Shown one piece after another: positions 48,261 to 57,821 of a stretch of DNA of 64,000 nt; positions within the stretch are counted from its first letter, which is position 1; each line of letters begins with the position of its first letter. The notes under the pieces were generated by a model. The model did not search any database. It worked only from the letters and a program-made list of their open reading frames with translations, and had not been told where the DNA came from. Origin of the DNA: Morchella semilibera (taxonomy: Eukaryota > Ascomycota > Pezizomycetes > Pezizales > Morchellaceae); the NCBI GenBank assembly GCA_009192285.1, contig CM018604.1, positions 3,348,001 to 3,412,000 on the forward strand. Direction: 5' to 3'. The position numbers were made by a program, and so were the translations under genes.

Positions 48261-49555
48261 TATATCTTTAGCTCTGAGCTACACGTACCTCAGTCAACAG
48301 TTTTTGCAGGGGCACCCTCCATCAGATTGCTCGCTCTGTAAGCAGCCGGGTCCGCAGGCTGGATCCCCGAGGGTGTGATCTTAAGGGTGGATTTTCGTTT
48401 TTTTGTTTTAGGGCTGTTTTGGTAGTGGCCTGGTGGCGTTTTGTCGAAGGTCTCAACCCTCCCCCCTCAAAGGTTAGAAATGTTCTACCAAGGGCTGAGA
48501 GGCCCATCATGAAGTAGTGACGGGTTAGCCGCCAAACTAGCAATAACAAAGATTACAGCACATGTAGTAGCTTAATCTTATTTATGTTATTATACTGCTT
48601 ATCCCAAAGCTACCTACTTTTCTTCTCTTCTTACCCACTTTTTGAACCAAGGTTCGGAAAGGATCCCGGCTTATCTGCCAGAGGCATTCTTTTATGTATT
48701 TCAAGTTGAAAAACCAGATATTAATCCTTCGGAAGTCCCTTGAACTATTGAAGGGAGAAGCAGTAACGTTTCGTTTCTTGGACTTGCTAATTTTAGAAGC
48801 TTTCCAAGCAACTCTTTTGAAGCAATAATCAGCGAAGGAGAGCAATGGGGGATTCACAAAATTGGGAATTTTTCTTATCCGCACGGCTATTGAATGAAAG
48901 GAATCGAATGAGGGGATAATGTGGAGGTTGCAGACTCCCTCCCCCCATCGCCAGATCCAGCCTTCGAAAAATGAATCCTCTCTACCAAACTTAGCTAATA
49001 TCCAGAGGGTCCCCTGCTCCGCAATGGTGCGGCATCGCGGTAATGTCCTATCTTTATGCAGCTGAACCTTGGGAGTTAAGGGTACAGGTTGCCATGTGAG
49101 GGTAGTTACATTTACCTACTTAGTATGTGTTCACGGTCCTCCTGGTTCCGCTCGTAGAAGGTCACTCCTGGATTAATGGTAAGTACCTTATAGGGTATAC
49201 GTACCAATCCTTGGTCCCCGCCTACCCTAGTGGAGACTCAACTGTAGGGAGAGTATATTTTTGCAGTTCCCCAATCATATACTACAGGCTTGTTAGATCC
49301 ATGCACTCATATAGCCGTGGGCCATCAAATCCCTAAAGAATAGTCTCTAAGCCAGTCATAATAGACCGTCAAAATCCTTTTTCAGTTTGGTTGAGTCGTA
49401 GATGAAAAGTCATAAGTGAATTTTTTTATGCATGTATTCCTTGAGTAAAGTTCAAATTGAGACTTATTTTCCAGTTGGGCCCCTACAGCCGTGCAGTGCC
49501 TGCCAGGTGTGGTGCCCTAGAACGTCACGTGCGTCCCGTCACATCCCTGCCGCCA
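48261..49555. other. Intergenic region
   Basis: A minus frame at 48582-48884 is Lys/Ser-rich but has no partner exons. I call no gene. Confidence 0.35.
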
Positions 49556-49862
49556 AAAATACCAAGCTAGTGGCTCCAGCCGCGTTCAACACTGTCTCAA
49601 CTGTGATTTCTGTCACCGGGGGTTGGCTGAGTGGTATAGAGTTTACTCTCTGATCACCACCACTCAGGTTCAACCCCCCAAGGACTCATAGCCGTAGCTC
49701 ATGCCCAAGCCCTAGCCCTAGCCCAAGCCCAAGCCCAAGCCCGGACCCAAGCCCAAGCCCAAGGACCAGGACCCAAGCCCAAGGACCAGGACCCAAGCCC
49801 AAGGACCCTCGTAGTTTAGGAAGCAGCACCCGGGTGGGGTGCGTAAGTCTTTTGTTGAATTT
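49556..49862 (+). mobile_element. tRNA-derived SINE, copy 2
   Basis: A box 49624-49634 and B box 49668-49678 are identical in core to copy 1. The leader and the 3' GCAGCACCCGGGTGGGGTGC are shared. The internal CCCAAG array has a different structure, with CAAGGACCAGGACC inserts. Nearly identical promoter halves suggest recent relatedness. Confidence 0.8.
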
Positions 49863-51084
49863 TTTATTGATACCTCCGCCTTTTATTCTTATTATTTTTT
49901 TGTAGTATATCGACTGTAGTACAATGATTTGCCCACGTCCGCTCCCACAAGTAATCCAAACACACCATGTATTTTCCCCTTCTCCTCTCTCCCTCGCAAT
50001 TGAACGGATGAAGCCCCCAAATCCCCGGCATTGACAGTGCGCATTTGGTAAGGTAACATTCCCCCTCCCCCAAACTGAGGAATGCCGATAATGAGAAACA
50101 GGCGGTACATGTATTTACCACACAGTGCTAAAGATAGCTGAGAGAAGAATGCCGCCGATTTGCGAGGCTCATCCGTCCATTGGATAGGTGCATAGTCTAT
50201 AACTAGGTTCGCGTAAACCTAGGTCTCTTACTCGGGAGGTCGCAGAGGCTTGTGTCGAGGTGGGGTATGAAACGAGAGCAATTTCTAGACAAAGTCTTTT
50301 CAAAGAGGAAGATTGGGTTGAATTTTCTTGAACGTTGTTGTAACCGAGAGAAAGCAAAACATTTTTATACTTGAGATTGCCACTGTTTTTACCTCGATCA
50401 ATAACTCAACAACCCCAACGGTTACGGTTTTATTCACCCTTTCTTGTTGTTGCGGTATCTTCTGCTTGCGGGGGCTTTCCTCTCTCCACCCAGCCTGTAA
50501 AAAACCCCAAACCTACGCTGCCGGGTGATGTTCTGTTGTTAGCCTTGATTTTATCATAGTTTTATCACATAATTTATCCATTTTTGGTACATCCGATAGT
50601 GGGTACACAATGCATGCCATGGCACTCGACGCGAGAATCTGTGCCCATCACAGTAGGCGCCTCGTGGGTGTTTCTTCTCTATACCTTATAAACATGAGTG
50701 TTCAATACGTTAGCGTAGAGGTCTTTCTTGGGATTGATTGCTGTGGGTACGGCAGTCTTGCAAAGCAGAGGTCCAATCTATCTGGAAGGGTTGCCAATGG
50801 ATGGGCGGTTGGCCTTTCTTGTTCAGAAGCCTGCTGTGGGAAACGCTCAGCGGTGGGGCAGCTCCTTGGTACGGGCTCAGTCGTCGGTACAAAGTACCCA
50901 ACCAAGAATTCAGTAGTTTCAGCGGTGTACCTTGCTAGTATGGGTAGCGTAAAATCCCGCGCTCTGTGCGTTAGATTCGTGTTTTGGTGCACAAATAAGA
51001 CAAGTAAAAGTAAAAGTAACAGAACAGGTCATTGATACACATAGTTGTTATTGTACATCTCTCTACGGACCTGAAAATTCAAAA
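49863..51084. other. Intergenic region
   Basis: Frames on both strands at 50610-51035 are mutually overlapping and unsupported. No gene is called. Confidence 0.35.
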
Positions 51085-51245
51085 AAGGGTGCAAAAGGCT
51101 TATGCACCCCACCCGGGTGCAGCTTTCCTAGATTTTACGAGTGGGTTAGTCAGGGGGTTGAACCTGAGTGGTGGCGACCAGAGAGTAAACTCCATACCAC
51201 CCAGCCAACCCCCGATGATTCCAACTGTGGTTTAAGCGATCTTGA
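51085..51245 (-). mobile_element. tRNA-derived SINE, copy 3 (no hexamer array)
   Basis: In reverse orientation: A box TGGCTGGGTGG (51207-51197), B box GGTTCAACCCC (51164-51154) and the shared 3' part GCTGCACCCGGGTGGGGTGC, ending in CCTTTTGC. The B box and 3' part are separated by only about 30 bases, so the CCCAAG array is absent here. Confidence 0.75.
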
Positions 51246-51722
51246 ACGAGGCTGGGGATGTGTGCCGCTGGCCGTAGTGAGGCGGCGTCATCCACACAGA
51301 GCGACACCAGACGTAGAAACGGTAAGATGTATGTTATGTTAGTTTACCTCATGGGCAACAGCCGGTATGGCTCTGATGATACGATCATTGGATAAGACGA
51401 ATAGGATCTTGGTACCGTGTACCTGTGGTAACGTGTATTAATATATGTACGTAGAAGAGAATCGGAATTCTCTAGCGTTAACACAAAATGACCCTTTCAC
51501 ATAGCCCCCGCGTGCTGCCGAGCCTTTCTTATATGAATCCTTATAAAGAGTATATAGTTTTATTACTCAACCCTTGCTACCGCAATCCCTGAGGCAAACC
51601 AGCATACGTTTAGCATCAACAAGGACGCCATATACAACGAAACCATAAGGTTGCCGTAGGCTCCCTGTCTTTCATTCTCTTTCTTTGTGACCTCAAAATG
51701 TTATCCGACTGTAGCCCCTGTG
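51246..51722. other. Intergenic region
   Basis: No gene seen between SINE copy 3 and MITE copy 4. Confidence 0.35.
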
Positions 51723-51730
51723 GCTGGAGG

Positions 51731-52165
51731 CAGGGCTCTCAATGATAATCTGGCGTTGCGGTATGAATTTATAATATTCGCTGGTGGTACAGTGGGCAAA
51801 GTTCGATATAGTGATCTTCGGGTACTAGTAGGGGTTTATCCGTCTCGATAATGTCATGTATATTATGCCGCGGGAACCTGGTGCTCCATTTGCTTTCTCC
51901 AACCTTCTTTTGTGGGACAGTGGGCCAGGAAAGGGAGGGAAGGAGGAGAGACCCAGGTTTGCCCCGGGACACCTCCCGGAATATAGCTAATGATGTAGGC
52001 AAAAAGGAACTTCCGGGGCATAAGATATCACTCGACTGCCGTGTGGTATTATAGTCGGGATAAGGAGTGTCCAAAACAGCACGCAGCTCGATAATCATCT
52101 GTGCACATAGCAGTGGGTACGATATGGCACGAAAACGGTGCCGATATGTACTATTGAGAACCGTG
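51731..52165 (+). mobile_element. hAT-like MITE, copy 4 (LINE-free reference copy)
   Basis: The element starts CAGGGCTCTCAATG and ends TATTGAGAACCGTG. It is bounded by perfect 8-bp direct repeats GCTGGAGG (51723-51730 and 52166-52173). An 8-bp duplication and CAGGG termini are typical of the hAT superfamily. The 435-bp body is non-coding. It lacks the LINE piece found in the other copies at GTGGTATTATAG (about 52044-52055) and so shows the empty site. Confidence 0.85.
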
Positions 52166-52173
52166 GCTGGAGG

Positions 52174-53189
52174 TATATGCAAATTGACCTGCACCCATCT
52201 GAACCGTTGAACAATAATCTATTGTGTGGGTGTGCGTAGGTATAACTATTCCATACATACTAACTAGCCATATAGCTATACAATACAATTAGCAGTGATA
52301 TATCTATAGGGATTTAACGAGAACAAAGATTCAATGAAGGCAACAGCGTCAGGGGCGTCAGGCCAGCTCGCACTAGATACTGCACCGAAGGTTTGATTCC
52401 CTCTGGGCATGAGATCAGCTGCGTTAGTCCTACCACCTTTCCCCAAATAAGACGAGGGACCTGAAGTGTCCGACTATTCCAATATCTTGTTCGGTCTAGC
52501 CTGTGACCGAATCTGCACGTCTCACGAAGGCTTTTGAGAAGTCGATACCGCAGATTGAAGAAATAGGCGTCAATAAAGGTTCCCTGACCTTCTTGGACTA
52601 CTGAAGCATGATCGTTTCAGAGTTTTTCTATAACGTATGCAGGCGATCCTACTTCCTCCCCTCACTACGATGCATTAGTAAGAACCACAATAGAGGAAGA
52701 TGGTTAAAGGGACAGACATACATGCAATCACATTGCGTCTCGTTCAACCGATATCAACCCTCCTCAAATGTAACGACCGTACTATAACCGCCGATACTTC
52801 CATACTCAGAGTAGTCAACCATTCTCTCTTCCCTCCAAATGAGGGCGGTGAGGAGGGCAGATCGCTCAGAGCATCGAATACCCAACGCCATGCCTCGGTG
52901 CACCAGAGGTTTCTAAGGCTTTGGAGCTGTAGACCCCCACACCTTCGTACAACCAGAGGCTGTGCTAGTCTGTCAACTCGCTGAAGCTAGCATTCTAAAC
53001 AAAAATCTCATTAGTATTATAAACAAAACTTAAATGAGAAAAATTGGTTACTACTTACCACAGTACACAAATACGCAAATAAAATCTAAGCTCTCCCGCA
53101 ACAGCTTGTGAGAAAGATACAGAGTTGTGTTCCCTGATAGAAACCAAGGCTAGTCCCGCTCAGGGCAAATTTGTTCAACGGAACGGGCC
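52174..53189. other. Intergenic region or unassigned 3' exons
   Basis: On the minus strand, a frame of about 80 codons (about 52978-52740) without an ATG starts right after a good CTTCAG acceptor. It reads, in part, SLRNLWCTEAWRWVFDALSD. It may be an exon of the gene just upstream (53.2-53.9 kb) or decayed coding DNA. Confidence 0.3.
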
Positions 53190-53852
53190 TCACAGCTCTA
53201 GGCCTTGATATAGCGAGGAAAATAATGAAACCTCAACTATACTCCCTGTTCCCATGCTCAAGAAGAACGTTCGTAAGATTTTCAAAGAGGGCCTAAAAGA
53301 TACACTCTCTTGAAACATATGACGCGGATATGCAAATTTTACAAACCCTGTACCTGCCCCACTGCTGTGGTTGAAACATTTCTGCCTCAACTATAGTTGG
53401 TCTGGAACCGTGTGTTTATGGCTAGACGAATCATACACCTACCCACAGAGTGCAGTCATTAGCGAGTTGCTTCCCAATATCCTAGGCTGAGATACAGTGC
53501 ACTGAGGTTGGGCGACTCACGAGCACTGCCATATCGGAGTGCGTGGCGGGAGGTTGGGTTTCTGGCCTTCTGCGAGGTGGGGAGCGGGCGGGTTTGACTG
53601 ACGTTGCCTCGAGAGTGCGACAGCACACGAGGGAATTTTGTGCTGGAGTAGGCGGAAACCTAGAAGGGTTGAAGTAGATGAGGCAGAGCCGAAGAGTCGG
53701 TGCAGAGAGATGGCGGCATCTTTCAGCACAGACGGGTGAAAAGTGGTTGGTGGGTGGTGTAGAAAGGGTGTGAATAAAATTTCATTGCGAGCGGCGAAGA
53801 GGACGAAGCAGCCTGGTGTGAAAGCGATCAGCATTGGAACAAGTGGGGCCAT
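53190..53852 (-). CDS. Possible small spliced gene, 160 aa
   Basis: Candidate exons: 53852-53521, 53401-53354, 53292-53190, joined by a GTGAGT donor / TTCCAG acceptor and a GTACAG donor / TTTTAG acceptor. The sum is 161 codons in phase. The N-terminus is hydrophobic (MAPLVPMLIAFTPGCFVLF), like a membrane anchor or signal. Then come a Pro-rich segment and a hydrophobic C-terminus (RTFFLSMGTGSIVEVSLFSS). No family recognised. Branch sites are weak and parts of the opposite strand are also open, so this remains tentative. It may extend into the exon-like frame at 52.7-53.0 kb. Confidence 0.35.
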
Positions 53853-55388
53853 GATGCAAGTTTTGTCAGAGTGATCATACATTGTAGGCCTCTTGGTAGT
53901 TGGCTAGACGGGAATGGGGGTCTTTGCACTGTGGTAAAACTCACCAAGAAAGAAAGGGTGTGGGGTAGATGGAGAAAAGATGGTGTTCGAGGCGAAAAAC
54001 GTGAAAAAAGATGGGTTGTGGGTGGGGTGGTGGGCAAAGGTATTGGCAACTAGAATGAGCTGGATCGCGAAGAGGGGTCATTAGGAATAAACACAGCGGC
54101 TAGGATCTAGCCCAGTACAGGTACATGTACATCGACGCAGCTTAAAATGCACAGTGAAAGGTGCAGAGCGCAATAAAACAAGGCAGCCAGAATCCTCTGC
54201 GAGAAGTGAGTGGGGAAACGACTAGGATGTAGAATCCGCTAGTGATACAATGCTTGCACTTCCCCTCCACACCTTCCCTATTAGATCCACCCTTAATTAT
54301 GCGATCCCTCAGCAATGTTTCACGAGAACGGTACTTTGTAAGGGGGCCAGTCTTTGTAAGGGGGCCAGTGTACACCAGAATCGACCAACCATTAGGCCCC
54401 GCCGCCCGCCGGCCAAATGTCGCCCATAAAAGATTATTACATCGCTCGTAACTGACCTGAGTGAGTCGCCCTCAATGATGACTGATAGGCAACTGCTGGT
54501 AATCCGGATCTGCATATATGTAGCTACATTGCAAAAGTGTTCGTAATTCTTCCATTCCCATCTAGAATTGTCAGAGCCCAAGGAGAGACGTTGCCAATGA
54601 TCAATGATTTATTTTTGCTCTCCTAAATTGCAACATTAATGTTTAACTTTTGGTAGCAGGCGCAGGTACAGTGGGCTGTTGGGAGGATTGGATGGTCGAG
54701 GAGTCACCCCCCTTGGAAAGTTGGGGCCTTTGACGCTCAAGATGGGTCATGCTGTGCGGTGAGGTCGATAGGTCATAGTTGGAGCTACAAGACAGATGGG
54801 TGAGGTGGGGCCAGCAGGATGAGAGGTTGTACGCGCAACGGGACGTGTTTGTAGGTACTCTGAATATTTGATAAAAGGTTATGAAAGACCATGTGCCCAC
54901 CACTACTATAATATGAGTCTAAATATATTATGATCGTGGTACCCTTCTACGCGCAGCGTTATCAATGAAACCGGTTCTATATGCAGCCAGGATCCCTCAC
55001 ACAAAACACTACCACTCAGAGGAGACCATTAATATAAAAACACAACCAAATTAACCTGAGTAGACACTGACCTCGAACATTCTTTGTGTTAAGCTAGATA
55101 CCTTAGGAAGGTTCTTTACTACTACTAAATCATTTCTTATATGATCGGTTAGTTTTGGCCTCTTTTTAAAGGTTATGACTATTGGAAGCACTGGCTCCGT
55201 GGCTGGTAATCATGATGGACCTCATTCGTCCTTTATTTATATTTAGGTACAGGAGTGTCCAAAGTATGTCTTTCCATCATAATATCCCCTCCAGACCTAA
55301 AACACTGTTCCTAAGCCTGTATACTAACTACCCTGAACTACCTTATATTTCGTCCCATCATACACCAACACCGGAATCCAGACACCAT
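53853..55388. other. Intergenic region
   Basis: A 17-bp direct duplication (TTTGTAAGGGGGCCAGT, near 54337-54370) is present. A minus frame at 54643-54903 ends with a Gln/Ser/Pro-rich tail (DSSTIQSSQQPTVPAPATKS) and could be a terminal exon, but no upstream exon was found. A palindromic ACATGTAC cluster lies near 54120. Confidence 0.35.
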
Positions 55389-56342
55389 TTAATCCTCGAT
55401 GATATCGGTTCCATAATGACAATTAATCCCACGCTTCACACAAGCTGCACACCTCAGGCTGCTAAAGTTTTCGTCTCCGCCCCCTACCATAAACATACAC
55501 GGCCCACACCACCGACGCTTCGAGCTGTTGAGACAGCCAGTGCACAAGGGCAAAAATGGCTCCATCTCCGCAAGCTGGCCACAGATACTCAACATCCCCT
55601 CGCAGTACATTCCCTGCACCCAATTCAAACTGCAGCCAGTTGCCCTTTTTGCCTCTCTAAAGCCAGAATAGTCCCCTTGAAATTGCCCGACCCGCTTCGG
55701 GCGAAGGTGGGGCTGCTGCAGTAGGGATTCTGTCTGTCTGTCTGTATTAGCTTCTGGCTCCTCACTGCCCCTAGAGCAGCCACTGCCACCCTCCCCGGGT
55801 AAGGAACAAGGGGTTTGTGTACCGGCGTCAATTGCAGGCTTCGGATCCCCCACCACTTGACCAGGATCGCGGCCGGCTGGTAGAGTAGGGGTTGGAGGTT
55901 GCCTAGTCTTATTAGATCTGCCACTGCCGCCGGGCGGCTCCTCATCTTCTCCGTCGGATATGACCACCACCTCCTTGTTCTGTACGGGATGTGTTGGGCT
56001 GTTGTTTCTCGCAAGCCCTTTGTCGATAACCTCTGCTGGAGGCTTGCTTGGGCCCTCACACGGAGGTTCCTCCCTCTTGGAAAAACCAAGGAGGAATGCC
56101 AGATCTCTGGCGGTATGCTTCTTGTCTACAACGGCGCGGTATGAGGTAATCGACTGCTCGCGGATGGCTCGGACACCGGCTATATGGTCGGTAGGGAAGG
56201 TGAAAGCAAAGCCGCCAGTCTCGAGGGTAAAGAGGGAAGGCGCTGCGGGCCTCCTGATATCTATAGCTCTGGGATTGGTACCAGAACGATCATTGTCTGG
56301 GCGGGAAGTGACTAATGGACCGGCGGTGGTGAGTCTGTTCAT
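55389..56342 (-). CDS. Family member B: N-terminal block plus C-terminal six-Cys module, 317 aa
   Basis: The start is ATG at 56342 (MNRLTTAGPL); the frame is open somewhat further upstream without ATG. Residues about 40-88 (LETGGFAFTFP...IRE...SYRAV...TARDLAFLLGF) align without gaps to the products at 59.7 and 63.1 kb. The middle is disordered and Pro/Gly-rich with an acidic motif VVVISDGEDEEPPGG, which resembles a SUMO-interacting motif (hydrophobic run followed by Ser/Asp/Glu). The C-terminal 75 residues have Y-C-E-G-M, then C-x2-C-x8-C-x18-C-x2-C-x6-C, ending CHYGTDIIED. The spacing resembles a zinc cluster or the fungal DUF3716 type of Cys domain; both are comparisons from memory. Likely nuclear. 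Function unknown. Confidence 0.75.
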   Translation of the reverse strand: MNRLTTAGPLVTSRPDNDRSGTNPRAIDIRRPAAPSLFTLETGGFAFTFPTDHIAGVRAIREQSITSYRAVVDKKHTARDLAFLLGFSKREEPPCEGPSKPPAEVIDKGLARNNSPTHPVQNKEVVVISDGEDEEPPGGSGRSNKTRQPPTPTLPAGRDPGQVVGDPKPAIDAGTQTPCSLPGEGGSGCSRGSEEPEANTDRQTESLLQQPHLRPKRVGQFQGDYSGFREAKRATGCSLNWVQGMYCEGMLSICGQLAEMEPFLPLCTGCLNSSKRRWCGPCMFMVGGGDENFSSLRCAACVKRGINCHYGTDIIED

Positions 56343-56873
56343 GGCGAGGGAGCATGCGGCCACAGAGCAAGAGAATGGGGCGATTGTGTACCTTAGAAAG
56401 CGTGAGTTATGTTAGGGGGGTAATTGTGGGAATTATGGATCAATTTTAAACTTCTAGTGATGGAGATAGGATAATCTTAATATCACGCACCTATCCCCTC
56501 CTAAGACAGGTGAGAGAAACTAGGAAGGTTCCTAACAAGGCTAGGACCTTTTCGTTCTTGCGGCAGCTGCCGGTTTCTATGTTTATCGAATTATGAGATT
56601 TAATATTTTGTATCAAAACAGGATATTCTACAACCATTTAGTACGTTACAGATAGTTCCAATAATCCCACATACATTCATATGTAACTGCCTACTCCACT
56701 TTACAAAATGAACATTTTATTTCTTAATTTTTACTTTTGTTCCTTCCACGGCCTACGTACATATCATTGAGTATCCACATCATGGTCACCCCGGTCCGTG
56801 GCAACAAGAGAAAAACAAAGTAAAACGTCCACCACAGTGCAAAATGAAATGAAAAGTTCATTCGTGTAAATAT
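56343..56873. other. Promoter-side intergenic region of family member B
   Basis: AT-rich, 531 bases, with no gene. A GTGAGTTATG string just upstream of 56342 on the opposite strand is not needed for the model. Confidence 0.35.
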
Positions 56874-56881
56874 ACTAGTTG

Positions 56882-57329
56882 CAGGGTTCTCAATGCTAAT
56901 GCGGTGTTGTAATACATATCGATAAAACCCGCTGGTAGTACAGTGGTAGAGTACGATATGATGGTCTTTTAGTTAATAATAGGTAGGATATGGATTTTAT
57001 CTTTATCGATAATAGCATGAATATCATGGTAGGGAGCTTGGCGCCCAATTAAATCTTCATTTACCTTTACTAACCTCGATTTAAGCAGTTCATGAATCAT
57101 GAAGAGAAGGAAAAGAAAACTGGAACACTTCCAGGAACATAAGACATCACTCGTTTATAGTAATGATATATTATAGTTTTATTTATTTATCTATTACTTC
57201 ATAGATATATTATAGTTGGTATGATCAGGAGTCTTCAAAGTATCATGTAGTTCGATAACCACCGCAGTATATAACAGTGGGTACGATATGGCATGAAAGT
57301 CACCCTGATACGTACCATTGAGAACCCTG
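56882..57329 (+). mobile_element. hAT-like MITE, copy 5
   Basis: The element starts CAGGGTTCTCAATG at 56882 and ends CATTGAGAACCCTG at 57329, a perfect 14-bp terminal inverted repeat. Flanks ACTAGTTG (56874-56881) and ACTAGTTA (57330-57337) form an 8-bp target duplication with one difference. Inside, a 27-bp T-rich stub (57177-57203) is bounded by exact 12-bp repeats GATATATTATAG, a minimal LINE-tail insertion at the same site as in copies 1-3. Confidence 0.85.
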
Positions 57330-57337
57330 ACTAGTTA

Positions 57338-57821
57338 TGCTTTGAGGAAACAGGAAATTGATAGTAACTTGGCGCAGGTCATAGCCGTTGCGAGAGGCAA
57401 ACGGAACCTCACTGCCCCCACCGGTGGTACTCCGCCCTACATATGCACGTATTTTTTGTTTCTATCTGGAGCCGAATTTGGGAGATGAGCCCAGCACACA
57501 CTACGGTTAGATGTCCTCTTTTTATTACTCCCAACAAGAATACGTCACACGTGGAAATAGGGGACAAGAAATTGTGTCATTAGGATTCGGAGATGATATA
57601 AGTTTCATCTACTTTTACTCGTGGGGACAGTTAATTGCATCCTTATGAAACACAAGAGTGGAGCCTGTAAGACCAATGAGACCACCTTCCTACGCCCCCG
57701 ATGCGTCTTAGGTCTGGCATATCCTACAAAGCTGCAACCAAACAAAGCGAACAAAGGCCACCCCTTCCCCTTCTCCCCAACAACTGCAACAACCCCCATT
57801 AAGCTGCAACCCATGGCAGCT
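57338..57821. other. Intergenic region downstream of family member A
   Basis: Mixed sequence; it probably holds the 3' UTR of the minus-strand gene ending at 57822. No separate gene seen. Confidence 0.35.

Noticed and set aside
52381-52410. GGTTTGATTCCC as a possible tRNA T-loop
   Set aside because: The preceding 50 bases cannot form D and anticodon arms, and the A box is missing.
53515-53535. CTCACGAGCACTG as a second copy of the 36-kb TIR
   Set aside because: Only about 12 bases match and no inverted partner was found nearby; it also overlaps a splice donor of the candidate gene.
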